Source: Membranipora membranacea (Eukaryota; Bryozoa; Gymnolaemata; Cheilostomatida; Membraniporidae). From it: a stretch of DNA of 64,000 nucleotides. The position numbers and the translations under genes were made by a program. The stretch's first letter is position 1. Every line of letters starts with the position of its first letter. Below the pieces are notes generated by a model that was given only the letters and a program-made list of their open reading frames with translations, did not search any database and was not told the DNA's origin. The stretch spans positions 18,538,001 to 18,602,000 of the forward strand of contig OU612068.1 of NCBI GenBank assembly GCA_914767715.1, given 5' to 3'. Positions 10,742 through 23,900 of the stretch are shown piece after piece.

Positions 10742-13700
10742 ATGTCAAACAATGAGACAATGATGTTGAATGTCAATGTGGGTCCCGAGAGAAAGGGGAA
10801 ACCTGTAAAACCGCGGAAAAAGGTGATCCAATCGCAGAGACATAACGATAAGGTAGGTTGAACTTGTAAATGTTGTTTTACAAAGAACTTCTGTTTCATG
10901 ATGATTACAAAACCTTTATATTTATTAACCCAACACATATTTGTGTGACAGTTGCAGTAATATGTCAGTTGCTTTAATATTAGTTTAAATGCAAATGCTG
11001 TCCCAAGTTCTGTGAAAGGTAACATTGAAGTTGCATTATTTTTTGGCATGACATTCATTTAAAAGAAGATACATTACTGACAGTGTGGTCTCACGCTACA
11101 TGTAGAATAACTCCTCTGACGTATATTTCAGGCACAAAAGCGACAACAGACCAGTTCTTTCTTTCATTTTGACAGTGATATTTAGAATTCCATATAGTAT
11201 GGGAGGTTGGTTTAATAGCAATGGTGCCTAGAATATCAAGCTGAGTTGTGTGGTAAAAGAAACCCAATTACAAAACAAAGCCTTTGAATAATTGATTGGA
11301 TTGCTCGCGGGACACATACTCACCATTACCATACTTTCTACTATCCATTTACCATTGCAGGTAAAGCGTGTACAAGATCGAAATCGTGTCACCTTTCTGA
11401 AGTCTCGCTCCATACACTCAGCAGCCAAAAAGGCATTGATGGCGAAAAACAGTCCAGTACCCAAAAAGCCAGGTATGTCAATGTTATGACAACTTGATTT
11501 AGCCAGCCATTTTTAATCAACCATTTTTTAATCGATTTCAAATATTTAATTTATTGCCATCCATTCAATCTCTGAATAATGGAACTTTAAAAACCACAAA
11601 CGCTGGTAAAGGGCCCTTTGGGAAATGCTCACTAAACATGTACCATGTATTGTTTCTTCCTAATAGAAAAGAAACCATTAGTGAAGGATACTGATGATGA
11701 TTATGATGATTCTGAACTATTGGTCAAAAAGTCAAAGTTATCCTCAACAACAGAAAATGTTGGCAAACCTGGAAAAGCAACTTCTGGCAAACCTGTCGCC
11801 AAACAGCATGTCATATCATCACTGTTCAACAAGAACCCACAAATCCCACATGTGAAACTGTAAGGTTTTTTTTAATACTTTATTAATTTATTTGTTGCAG
11901 TAAGATATTATATTCTCTCGACCCTCCTGTAGAATTACTTTTCACTCAATTGCTTCATTTCCCGACATTGCAGAGCACTGCGGATTGATATATTAAAATA
12001 TGTGTTCAATGCAGGATAGTGAGCCTGCACCATAGGCAATCCAAGTATGAACTAGAAAGGTCCGACATTATTTTAATGCTTTATATAGGGTACCATAAGG
12101 AGACCATCCCGGACTCTACATTATTATATATTACTTTTTTTTTGGTATAATAATATAATTATCCATTATTTTTATCATTGAGGAGCATTATCTAAGATTA
12201 GGCATCAGATCTAATAATTTGTTGAATGAGGGAAAAGTGTTTGTATCAACCTGTCAAATTGATAACAAAAATGGGGAGGTGTCAGTAAAACTCATTTAAA
12301 CATTGTTGTTATATTGCAGAGCTAATGTCAAACAAGCCGAAGAGAATGTCTTCAGCAAAACTAAATTCTCAGATCTACATCTGCATCCACATCTGGTAGG
12401 AATTTAAATAAAAACTAAATTTTCTGACTGTTGTGCTTTTCCTCTTTGTCTCAACTGTCTTGGACTCTAGTTTCTAACTTTCTTTATTCCTTTTTTGATA
12501 TTGGGATAATATGGTTTCTTACACTTCAATCAAACATAAACTGGTAAAGATAAAATTAAAATCTTTTATAGTCACATTGGTTGTAGCAGCAGGTTCATGA
12601 GTTGATTGTAAATATAAATATTTTCACCTTGATACCAAATGTCAGAATCAAACAAAATGTTTACCCTGTTATAAGCGGTTTTCAAGATAAGCCCATTTCA
12701 GCTCCTTTGTCCTATGCTGCGTGGGCTAAAGAGTACCCAAACAGCAAGAGGACAACTCCAAACAGAGGTTTTAATTCGAGCTCAGAAAACTGTCTATTGC
12801 CTCTATGTCATTATGCTAAAACCTCCTATAAAACTCCATGTGAAATCTAACTTGTAGGTTTCGTGTCTAGATAAGATGTGTTTGAGTGATATGACTGAGG
12901 TACAGCAAAGAGCAATTCCTCATGTACTACAAGGTGCTGATGTCCTCGTCAAATCACAAACAGGTTTGTATCTTCTCATTAAAGACTACCCAAAGACCAA
13001 AAGGATATACAATCTGACAGCTAGTTCTGCAAAAAAAGGGGAAAATTTCTAACGCTACACATAATTTTTACCCAGAAGTGCTGAGAATTTTTTCAGTGCA
13101 AAAACATTACATAACTACTGCAGAACTAGTTTCCAGGCTATATAGTGCTCTGGACTTTCTGTAGCCTTTAAGTTCCCTAATTCTTTTGATATTTGAAAGT
13201 CACATGTCCGGTCCGTATAAACATTCAGGTTTGTGTATGTGAATGTTATAACTTGAACTGCTCAGATGGAGAATTCCTGGCCCAAGACTTTTCTGGCTGG
13301 TGAGGAACCCAGATCAACTTGAAAGCTTGCAAGTTTCTTATTACCATAAATATATATAACATATTCTATGTGTTTGTTATTATTATATTTGTTTATTACA
13401 GGTTCAGGAAAGACATTGTCATATGCAGTGCCGTTGATAGAGAGTCTGCGAACTAGAGACAGAAAAATACAGCGATCTGACGGAGTATATGCTGTGGTAC
13501 TTGTCCCAACCAGAGAACTTGCACTCCAATCACTGGCTGTCATCAAGAAACTTGTTCAGGTGAGCAGTCTTCTTCACATTTTCACGCTATAATACGAGTG
13601 TGACAAGTTTGCCTATAGTTTTCATGAAGGCTCCTTTTAATGCTTAAAATGGTAGTAGATACATGATTGTATAATCTGCTCAGTTTTAATCTTACTCTGC

Positions 13701-16700
13701 CGTTATCAAATGTTACCATATATAGGATGTTTGTCACATATGCCATGCAGAGCATAGAAAATATAGCGTCAAAACTAAAAGATTAATATTCCATATGAAC
13801 TGATTGTCACACTCATTTGCTCATGTATCTTTCTTCACTAAATTGTGTTATGATGTAGAGTTGTACATCCTGAGACTTTACGTTACGTCCTCAATCCCCC
13901 CAGCAAAACACTCCTTGCTAGTTGGACTTCCATATGAGTCATGAAAACTCAATCGGTCAACATTCATCACCGTTACTTCACCATAAGATGTCAACATAAC
14001 TGAAGTGCATCAACTTTAATTTATGATTTCATATTAATGTTTATTTATGATTTAGAGTTGTATATGGATAGTACCAGGTATGGTAATTGGTGGAGAATCA
14101 CGTAAATCTGAGAAGGCTCTATTACGTAAAGGACTGAATATACTTGTGGCCACACCTGGTAGACTGGTAGATCACTGCTCCAGTACAAACTCGCTAACAT
14201 TTCAACATCTCGAGTATCTTATCATTGATGAAGCTGACAGGTGGGTGAAATAAGAGAAAGCTGAATACACACTATACCATATGTATGCATATTTATACAA
14301 AATTCTTTGTGTACGGAAATCACTTTGCTTAACCAACTTCACTTGAGTTTTGCAATTTGAGTGGAAGTTAAGATTTTTATTTCAATCTTATAGGCGCTGA
14401 ACCAGCTTCCTTCCTTGCCTTGTGCAATATGACATTATATATCCCCAAAGAAAATTCATCCGCCAGACAGATGATTTTTGGTTTTGAGAGCAGTGTCCTC
14501 ATTTTGAGTTTTGATGTTTGAACAGATCCTGTAATTTGATTGATTGATTTGGAATAATTATTATAGGTAAATCATGTCCAATCAAGTAATACTGGCTAGA
14601 CTCATGTGAGCCTGGAGCATTTATACCTATTGAAAAAACATCTAAAATCGCTCACCTTGACCTCAGCTTTTTGCTGAAAGAAAAACTAAATTTAATGAGC
14701 TGTTTTTTCGGGGCGTTGCTGATGTTGTGACATGTTTAGACATGTTCAGACATGTATTTCTCTTATTTTGTGTCTTCTAGATTATTAGACATGGGTTTTG
14801 AGAAGGATGTCTCACAAATATTAACCGCTATAAAGCAGCAGAAGGGCAATCTGAGAAATGATGACGTTCCATCTCGATATCAGTCTATTTTACTCTCTGC
14901 TACTCTCAGCACTGATGTGAAAAGACTAGCCAGTGTTGCACTTGTCGAACCTGTTACTGTTGATGTTGCAGTTAACATGGACTCCCTGTCCAATCAAGAT
15001 ACGGTATGTTTTGAAAATAAATTCAATAGCAGTAGCAACCTTCTGCCTATAGCCCGTCAAATAAGACCTAGTGAATAGAAGAAAAAAAAAGATTATGCAG
15101 AAGTTTTTGCTAGTTATGTAGTTGCTAGTTGCTAGTTGCTAGTTGCTAGTTGCTAGTTGCTAGTTGCTAGTTGCTAGTTGCTAGTTGCTAGTTCTGTAAT
15201 CCTCAACACTCAATGTAAAAATGGCTAATTACAACATTTTGTTTCACATTCTGATTTTATAAGTCACCAGATTCCTCTATGATTACTTTAGGATGCTCAG
15301 GAAGGCGAAGACGGTACATATACTCTTCCCTCATCGCTGAAACAGTTTTATGTAATAACTCCTGCCAAACTAAGGCTTGTCACGCTCACCGCATTTATAC
15401 TGGATAAAATGAAGGTATGACTGCTTTGGGACTATTGTCACAAAATCCCACATTGTTGTTGAGATCAAAGATACAATTGTAAAGCAAACACCTCTGTTAT
15501 GTACCTAGGCATGAAAATCTGTGTCAATATTTTGGAGCTGTCCTCTCATTGACCCTGGCTTCAGTGAGAGAATAACTCCCAAAATCTAATCATCTATTTG
15601 TTTTAACTTCATCTAGACATGATTGTAGCATTCTGAAAAGAAACACAAGTTGATAGTGTTCCTGCCAGCTCAGGAGGTTGTACAGTATTATTATGAGCTC
15701 ATTGAGGGAGCTGTTAACACAGTGGAGACATCGGATAACTCATCAGATATCAGCGGCAGTGACGATGAGGATGATGAACCTGAACAGCTGTTTGATGTGT
15801 TCGCCCTTCATGGTGATATGGAGCAAAAGGTGCGAATATATTCTATTGTCACGGCCTAATTTTAATCTGCATAAAGTATACTGTGACTGCCACCATGCTC
15901 CCGATGTCAGACACCAACGTATCAGAGCATACACTTATGTGAAGACCAGAACCTGTAGTTATCAAATACAATCTGTTTCATGATAACAAGGCGATTGTTA
16001 TGTAAAATTATAATAATAAATGCTGATTGACGGAATATTATATGTAATGCGGATGACTTTTAAAGTCCTAGATCAAAGTTTTCATTATTTTCACAGTTGT
16101 GCTTATTTTACTATCTTATATTTACTTCCATACCATTCTTTTTACCATTGAATTCAACTCAAATCATTGCTACAGTAGTATAACAGTGATGGCAAAGTGT
16201 CTAAAACAGAAAGAAATTTGAGATATCAGTGTGGGATCTGAGATATCACTTTTGTCTTACAGTATCGTAGTGAGGTATACAGGCGTTTCGCTGAGGCCAA
16301 GTCAGGAGTGTTACTATGCACTGATGTGGCAGCGCGTGGATTAGATCTAAAACATGTGGACTGGATTGTGCAATTATCTCCTCCTGCATCTACTGAAGAC
16401 TATGTACACAGGTAAAACTTAGCCACTTTTTGTGGCATAATGAAACACTGATATACTTATCAAATGTAGGCAGCAGTCGAAAAGTTGCAATCAAAATATC
16501 AAAGCCTCAGCAAACTGTCAATCCTGAATATATGACCAATTATAATAATTGTATATTCTTGTTAGATAATAATCTCTTGAAAGAAGTTGCTTCATATTGT
16601 CTTACTACAAAATTGATCTCAATTTCTTTATTCAGAGTTGGTAGAACAGCACGTATTGGTGTCACAGGAAATGCTCTCCTCTTTCTACTACCAAGTGAAG

Positions 16701-18841
16701 TCAAATATCTGGATACCCTAAACAACGCTAAAATAAGGTATAATATACTTTACTATACTCAAAATTTCCCAAGGTTCATCAATATTATCAAAAGCTTCAA
16801 GTCCTTGTGACAAAACGTGTGATATGGATTACCTCTGTAAAATTGTCATCTTTTATCATCAATATGTGTTAAACAAGGAGTTGTCTTATCCTAGAGCAGT
16901 AAATGTTAGCTGTAGACTGTAGTTAAGTTTTGCTAGGTAAGAGATGATTTAATGTTAGCTAGAACTAGCATTTTGGTTAGCTGAGTTTGGAGTCTATATA
17001 AAGAAGCAGAAGCTCATCTAAGGTAGCGGAAGACACATACATCAATATGTTCACATACTTAAATTTTGTATTTTAGTTTGCAGCCAAGGAATATAAACAA
17101 TGTGCTGAAGACTTGTTTGACAGAGGCTGCAATGTCACAGCCAGACATCCCAGTATCTAAGAGAGAAAGACGACAGAACAAAGGTGTCAGACAGAGACCA
17201 CACACAGTGGAGGAAGCCACCACTGCACTACAGGATAAACTAGAGGAGTGGACTCATAACGAACCTGACCGATTAGCTCAGGCAAAATCGGGTACTTATC
17301 TCAGTATTATATCATATAATAACTCAATCTTTCTTTTTTCTTGTGTTTGGAGGGCAGAATCTACTCTTTCCAAAAAATTGACAAGATAACGTGTAGTTTT
17401 GAGATTGGGTTGCAATGAAATGTTGGAAATTCATAGAAAAAAATCATACCCTATAGTTGAGCCTAGAGATAGGATGAAGAACTGCAATGAAGTCACTTAT
17501 TTTTAATTTATAAGTTGTGTTCTTTTTATTTCAGCCTACCAGGCCTTTGTGAGATCTTACGCAACATATCCAAGCAAGGCTAAGGACATTTTCCATGTGA
17601 AGTTTCTACACTTGGGACATCTGGCTAAAAGCTTTTGTCTGCGAGAGGCTCCCGGCGCATTGACTGGAACGGCCACCTCCGGCAAACTGGATAAACGGAC
17701 CAAGTAGGTGTAAAAATCAGACTAACACCTAATAACTTAAAGGGCAACCAAGGTTTCAAACAACTTCTCATTGATGGCCATTGATTAATAGCAAATTGCA
17801 CCTTCTGCATGGGGAAAAAGACAAAATATAATTCGGATGATTATTCAGCCAGAATTCTTGTGAAACATTTCTTCCATCAGGTACTCAAACTCAGCTAAAA
17901 GAGAATACCAGATAGCAGTTTCCTGTTCCTGTTATTATTTTAGCCTGTGCTCTATAATTATTACAGCAAAGTCTTGGAACCTCCCCTAAACTGAAGTGTT
18001 ACCCAGCTTAGAGTCAGCAACTACTTTGAGTTTTGCATCGCGTAATGCACAAAGCTGATGCTGCCCAGCACATTATTTGCTACCCATTAATGCATTGCTG
18101 CGAAACCTTGGTTGCCCTTTAAAGAGTCTGTGTTAGTCACGTTCTCTGCATCCAGGGTAGCAAAAACATTAATCCTTATCCTGTGTTTTAAAGGGCAACC
18201 AAGGTTTCGCAGCAATGCATTAATGGGTAGCAAATAATGTGGTGGGCAGCATCAGCTTTGTGCATTACGCAATGCAAAACTCAAAGTAGTTGCTGACTCT
18301 AAGCTGGGTAACACTTCAGTTTAGGGGAGGTTCCAAGACTTTGCTGTAATAATTATAGAGCACAGGCTAAATAATAACAGGAACAGGAAACTGCTATGTG
18401 GTATTCTCTTTTAGCTGAGTTTGAGTGCCTGATGGAAGAAATGTTTCACAAGAATTCTGGCTGAATAATCATCCGAATTATATTTTGTCTTTCTCCCCAT
18501 GCAGAAGGTGCAATCTGCTATCAATCAATGGCCATCAATGAGAAGTTGTTTGAAACCTTGGTTGCAATTTAAAGAATGAAGGACAAAATGACAATAACGC
18601 AGCATGCTTTAGACTTTAGAGTATATCATGTATCATTACCATAAAATAATTTGACATGTCTGCCAGAAATAGAGATAAATCAACATTATCAATATATATC
18701 AGTATATATAGCCTAATTACAAAACTATGTTAAGATGGCTTGCTGCTTGCATCATTCATGCAAATTCCCCTTCCATTGTCTACTGGTCTGCTTATTTTTT
18801 GTCAAAATGGTATGGGAATGGGATAATTGACCAATATCGTG

Positions 18842-18873
<32 letters not shown>

Positions 18874-19173
18874 TTGTAATCTTTCGTAGTCCCGTCGATT
18901 TGAATATCTATGTCATGTTCATAAAAAATACATCAGCTCGGGAGATCATAGTTTGTGAAAGACCTAGAATTCTTTTTTCCCATCAGATGTAAACCACCTT
19001 GTTCCTGGATATTTGTAGTGTCTCAAGGTCTAATGGTTTATTCATAGAGTATCGATGGCTAACCTTATACCACTCTTTTTCCTTTCAGAGCTATGAAGAA
19101 ATCCGCTGCAAAAGCAGCAAGGGCTGGAAAGAAGAGGAGATTCGACAAAATGTCAGAGTTTGCTAGCGGGTAA
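10742..19173 (+). CDS. DDX31: DEAD-box RNA helicase DDX31 (yeast Dbp7 family), 15 exons
   Basis: ATP-dependent RNA helicase; by family knowledge it is nucleolar and acts in 60S ribosome assembly. Exons: 10742-10852, 11361-11472, 11667-11859, 12320-12395, 12858-12963, 13402-13559, 14056-14240, 14781-15003, 15292-15414, 15629-15829, 16263-16411, 16636-16737, 17077-17291, 17535-17703, 19089-19173. All junctions are GT-AG and in phase, giving 735 aa. An in-frame TAG lies 30 bases before the ATG. Visible motifs: Walker A QTGSGKT (198-204), PTRELA (235-240), TPGR (285-288), DEAD (310-313), SAT (353-355), ARGLD (520-524), HRVGRTAR (545-552). The family C-terminal block [20 protein letters not shown] is present, followed by a short lysine-rich tail. 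The N-terminus (about 1-140) is basic and low in complexity. The tail is shorter than in human DDX31, and an acidic insert lies at 461-481. The gene is convergent with HVCN1. Confidence 0.97.
15121..15193. repeat. Heptamer tandem repeat (GTTGCTA)n
   Basis: About ten uninterrupted copies of the 7-base unit GTTGCTA, in DDX31 intron 8 between the exons ending 15003 and starting 15292. It is perfect across its length, so probably young and length-variable. Confidence 0.97.
17741..18118 (+). mobile_element. TTAA-flanked MITE, copy 1 (378 bp)
   Basis: Terminal inverted repeats AGGGCAACCAAGGTTTC and GAAACCTTGGTTGCCCT are flanked directly by TTAA at 17737-17740 and 18119-18122. There is no ORF. A TTAA target duplication is characteristic of piggyBac-type elements, so this is likely a non-autonomous derivative; the family name is an inference. 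It lies in DDX31 intron 14, 65 bp from an inverted sister copy. Confidence 0.88.
18192..18568 (-). mobile_element. TTAA-flanked MITE, copy 2 (377 bp, inverted)
   Basis: Reverse-complement twin of the element at 17741-18118, differing by only a few bases. It is flanked by TTAA at 18188-18191 and 18569-18572. Its right terminal repeat has decayed (GTTGCAAT instead of GTTGCCCT). With the first copy it forms a near-perfect inverted repeat of about 380-bp arms around a 65-bp spacer inside the DDX31 pre-mRNA. Confidence 0.88.
18846..18875. repeat. (TA)n microsatellite
   Basis: A run of about 15 TA dinucleotides with one early interruption, in DDX31 intron 14 downstream of the MITE pair. Confidence 0.9.
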
Positions 19174-19281
19174 CATTTTCTCCTATAGAAGAATAATAAT
19201 AATTTCAATGAGTTCACTAGAGTAATGTTTTTTATTATAATGCACAGGCAATATTATGGCAATATTTAAAATGAATTTTTC

Positions 19282-19287
19282 AATAAA
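19282..19287 (+). promoter_or_regulatory. Candidate DDX31 poly(A) signal AATAAA
   Basis: First canonical AATAAA after the DDX31 stop at 19171-19173, about 110 bases downstream. The cleavage position is not determined. Confidence 0.6.
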
Positions 19288-20759
19288 CTCATTTTGATCA
19301 TGATTAAAAAAATATCAAATGCATCAGATCATACTTGATATGTACAATGAAGTATAAATGTGTAAAGCAGTATAGATAAATGATCTCTTGGTTATGTCAT
19401 AGAGATATGTGAGTCGGGGTAAAAATGAACTGTGATATTTTCTGCACTTCAACTGCAGTGAATTTCACTGCCTGCTATTTTAGCATACATGATACACTAG
19501 CAGCATACAAACAGTATTCACTTGAATGAATGTATACAAAAATATAGGAATAACATATCAAAAAACTTTTTGCATAACAAGTATATGTGTGAAGAAAAAG
19601 CCCCCCACAGTGATGGAAAAAAATTCCAATGTGAGATAATCAGATAATCTCTGTTGACATGTGCTGTTATTGCTGGCGCGGTTAAGTGACTTGAGCAACT
19701 TCACTTTGTAAATTCAGCCTCATGAAAAACTTTCCAAATAATGTCATGGGAGCAATCTACACGTTATATACTACAGGGAAGTCATTGGAACTCCGTCCTA
19801 CAACAAACAATATAATATGGTAATTTGAAATACTTTACATTATATTATATGTTATATATCATTTGCAATTATACTGATAAGAATATGTCACAGGCATGCT
19901 ATCCCACAATGCACTGCATCATTGGCACCATCTCGAAGTTGATCCACACAATGTTTTTTATCTTTACTTTTTCTTTGGGACACCATTGCAGTAACCAAAG
20001 AGTTATATAATGTTTTGAATATACAACATTAACCATCCTTCTACATCGATCTGATGCAAGGCGTAAAAAAAGAGCAAACAATTTTGGGCCTGATTTTGGT
20101 AACAGTCATAGAGTTGTTATATAACTGATAAAGAAGGAGGCTGGTTAGTTTTACAAGTTACCAAATTCATAGAGACACCATATTTGTGAGGTGTTAGGAT
20201 GACAGCTAAAAGTGGGACTGATTTAGAGAGTTTCAAGTTTTAAGCCCCACTTGCAACATACTGTGCGATCAGATAAGCAGACGTTATCTGAGCCCTACTA
20301 ACACCACAAATCAGATCCAGTTATATCTGCACCGTACAAATGCTTCTCAAATTGCTCTACTTCAAGATCTTCACTGGTCAAAATGAAACACTATACGCAT
20401 TATGACACTCTTTTGAAGCTGAACATTGAATAGCACGATGTTGGGGCAGTAGCACACTGGCCTGTGTACATTATGTCACAAATTATCCCTTGGCAATTAG
20501 TTTGTTCATTCAATATTCAGAAGAGGATAGTGCGGGTATGATATATTGAGGCAAGTTTACTGTTATTGTCATATTGTTAGCAGTTTGCCTCATCATTATG
20601 CCGGTGGGTAGTTGTGCACTTAGATACAAGAGGGGGCAAATCCACTGCTGGCAAATTTGATCAAACTTGATCTAGGTAGCACTTACTGACAATGTTTTTG
20701 TCAGACTACAATGCCAGTGTGAGAAAATAAGTAACCTGCACACTGACATCACAACTATT
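19288..20759. other. Interval between convergent DDX31 and HVCN1
   Basis: No exon seen. No canonical HVCN1 poly(A) signal (TTTATT on the plus strand) was found close below its stop codon, so its 3' end is undefined. A fragment at about 20630-20690 shares the word CAAACTTGATCTAGG with the foldback family at 2060-2210. Confidence 0.55.
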
Positions 20760-20919
20760 CATGTGTATCTCTGATCATTAGAGTCAATTTAGTGCGAGTA
20801 CCTAACATGATCCCGCCCTTGATTAACGAAACTTCAGTCCGGTAATCACACCAAATTCCTTCTGATGGTCCTCACGCTAAGTGAATTAATTCACTCTCTA
20901 TCGATTAGAGATATACATG
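20760..20919 (+). mobile_element. 160-bp MITE family II, copy 1
   Basis: Inverted ends CATGTGTATCTCTGATCATT and its complement-like partner ATCGATTAGAGATATACATG. The element is the reverse complement of a second 160-bp copy at 24063-24222. It starts 18 bp past the HVCN1 stop codon, so it lies in the 3' UTR unless that UTR is extremely short. There is no ORF. Confidence 0.8.
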
Positions 20920-20937
20920 CAATAGTATACCACCTCA

Positions 20938-23900
20938 TCAGCGTGGGGAAAGTACCTTTTTGACAGTGAATGTGTTGCCACTCCGAGACTTTGGAGGCTT
21001 TATAGAAACAACATCAGATTCATCTGCTGTGTCCAGACCATCATTTTCATGCTGGTAACCAGTTGGCAGATCCAGATTACCTGCAAAATATAAGAATTCA
21101 CATAATACAGGTAAGTGTAAGTAACACAGGCATGTGTAAATACCAATTTGATTTTTCAACCAAATACGCTATTCATTCTAGCCTGGGATTCAGGCCTATA
21201 ATGGGGCCTTGTCAGTATTATGGGTTATAATGGATATTGCTTGTGTGATGTTATCTACTCATGTATCACTATTGTGCATTTCTGAGTTGACCTTGAGTAG
21301 CTAGTGTATTGGTTTTGTTTTGCTGATGGGTTTTGGTTTGTTGTTGTGTGGAGTAGATAACTCCAGATTGTTGGACTGAATCCCAGTCTATATTTATTCG
21401 TAATATACAACAACTACATGAACTGGCGATGAATGGGAGCTGTGCTATCACCGGCTTCAAGTAAATACAAGTTAACCAAATAACCAATGAGCACTGCAAG
21501 TCAAGCACTAGTACAGTGTCAAGAAGGTGGTGGATAACCCTCAATATATGATAGATTGTGGTGGGTGTACCCTCCCACCCTTCCTGCTGTGCCTTATCAA
21601 TACCTCAATGAATATGGGCTAGAATAAATACTGGCAAGTTGCAGATGTTTTCAATTTGTAAATGGAGCCAGGACTTGACGAAATTGGTATCAAAAGCATC
21701 AGGTGGCCAAGCTAGAAAAAGTTTTATACAATTTGCCTGCATTTTGAGTTACTCCTGCGAACTGGCGAGGCGGAATTAACAGGATAAGCAACTCTAAATT
21801 CAGCCATGTACAATCAAATTTTATACAGTATCAAGGATTAATGACCTCTGTGGAACTCATGGCCAAATCCCTTTCTAAACCTTCATAGAGATAAAATTTA
21901 TCTAGTTTACAGTCAGCACTGGGCTTACCAACTCAAACCATAAGCAACAGTTGCCTTTCTTACCATTGTAACTATCATGAGGTAAATAATGAGAAGACCT
22001 GGCATTGACAGCGTGTGATTTCATCTGATCTGAGGGATACTGACTAGTTGGCTGGTATGTAGCCCCGGGCTGGTATGCCTGAAACGCGCTGTTTTCGTTA
22101 AGAACAGGTCTTTGTCTCATCCTCGGACCAGAGTGACTGTTAATTTCTGCAAAATAAAAGCACAACAATTGAGCTATCACATAATCGTCATCCAAAGCTT
22201 TTCCCTTTTCATCCAAACAAATTTGGGCCTTTTGCACATTTAGCCTGTCTGTTTCCTGTTTGTACGCCATCAACACACAAATATTTGATGGATAGAAGCT
22301 GGTATAGGGTGAATAAATACTGAGGGTTGTTGAGCCCCCCCCCCCCTCATTTTCTGGATGTGTGACACTCACCTGAGAAGGCTATCCTATACTCCTCATC
22401 ATCAGTTACATCTCCGAGTACACCCTTTGGGAATTCTTTGGTTTCTGGTAAATCTGTAAAAACATATCAGATACAACAATGTGGGTATTTGGGCCTTGTG
22501 GTTACTGTCGTTGAATGATTTAGAATGTAATCACAGCTTATTCTAACAGAAAAGGTAGGCAAATGATCGGACATTATTTGATACCAGTAGGATGCGTCTG
22601 AGACTAACTCAATACACTTGATTAACTCCTGCAATCAGATCGGATTAACATGCTATTCATATGCTCTCAGATTAAACCAAAAATGCAGCATTTTATGGAA
22701 AGAATTTCACTTAAACACTCAATAGCAATGGACAGGCCCTATGCTCGACATGGATGCAAATAGCTGAGCTGTATATATACATATATCAACTATATCAACT
22801 TACAAGCTGGAAGCCTGGTTGAGCCTGTAGGAATCATATCAATAGGTTCGTATTTACAAAGGCGGCTCTTCAAAAACTCAATTTCCTTATCTTTGTCTTC
22901 CAGTTGCATCTAGAAAGCATAGTAGAGCTCAATATACTTATAGGTGACGAAACAGCGAGTCTTTGAGGTTATGTAAACTAGAACAGTGTACTCATTGTAC
23001 ATTCCTGGTATAGGTTAAGAAAAGCATCTCGTGAAAATCCCCCATTTCTCAACAACACCAGCCTTTCTAGTTATCAGGGATAGGCCGCAATCAGAAAGAG
23101 TGTCATATCAATATCTCGACAAGGAAGTTCTTATATTTGCAAATTGTTCACAAACATTGTAAAAGTCATTCTTACGAAACTCAATCTGGTCGGACAATTA
23201 AAGAAAGTTAACAGTTCGCCAGTTTTATCCATTGCTTAAGTTGTTTACAATGGCTTCAATAAACAACTGGTTGGCTGTTTGACCAACAATAATAGTTTGA
23301 TAACACTTCATTTTCTGCTTTTACCACTGATTAATATAAAAAATTATCTTCACAACTTGGATACTTGCCAGCTGTAGTTTCCCTGCCAGTAGGGGATTTT
23401 ACGGCAATATCTGATATTTTTAATCTTTTCGGTTTTTTTAGACAATGACCTTTTCAGAAAATACATTTACTGTCTTTTTTATCTGCATAACCTACTTTGT
23501 CTGGTGAATTGGACAATGATAACAATGCAAAGACAATATAAAAGTTCATTATATACATATACATGTATATGTAGACCTAGAGCCAATTGTCAAATTAAGT
23601 TTTATAACAAATATTTTGTAGCGTTTCATAAAATTTTATTAAAGTGTTTTGAAGGTCTTGACATGTGACATGTCTATGGGCCCATATCCCAGGTTGACAG
23701 CCAATGATGTCTTATAACCCTGGTACCAAATACAGGCACTTGTGAAGGTGAATAAACAAGTGCTCAATTTCTACCAGTTCGGGACCAGACACAACAGGTC
23801 CCACGCAAACAACAGACTTATACAAGCTACTCATGGAAATTTACTTCACGTTATTTCCACGCGTAATTTCAAATACTTGTAAATGTAACGTGACTCTTTG

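Noticed and set aside
11855-11862. DDX31 exon 3 ending at a stop codon (CTG TAA)
   Set aside because: The donor is GTAAG starting at 11860; splicing there restores leucine and the frame into the exon at 12320.
15121-15193. CRISPR-like array
   Set aside because: It is a simple 7-bp tandem repeat with no spacers, in a eukaryotic intron.
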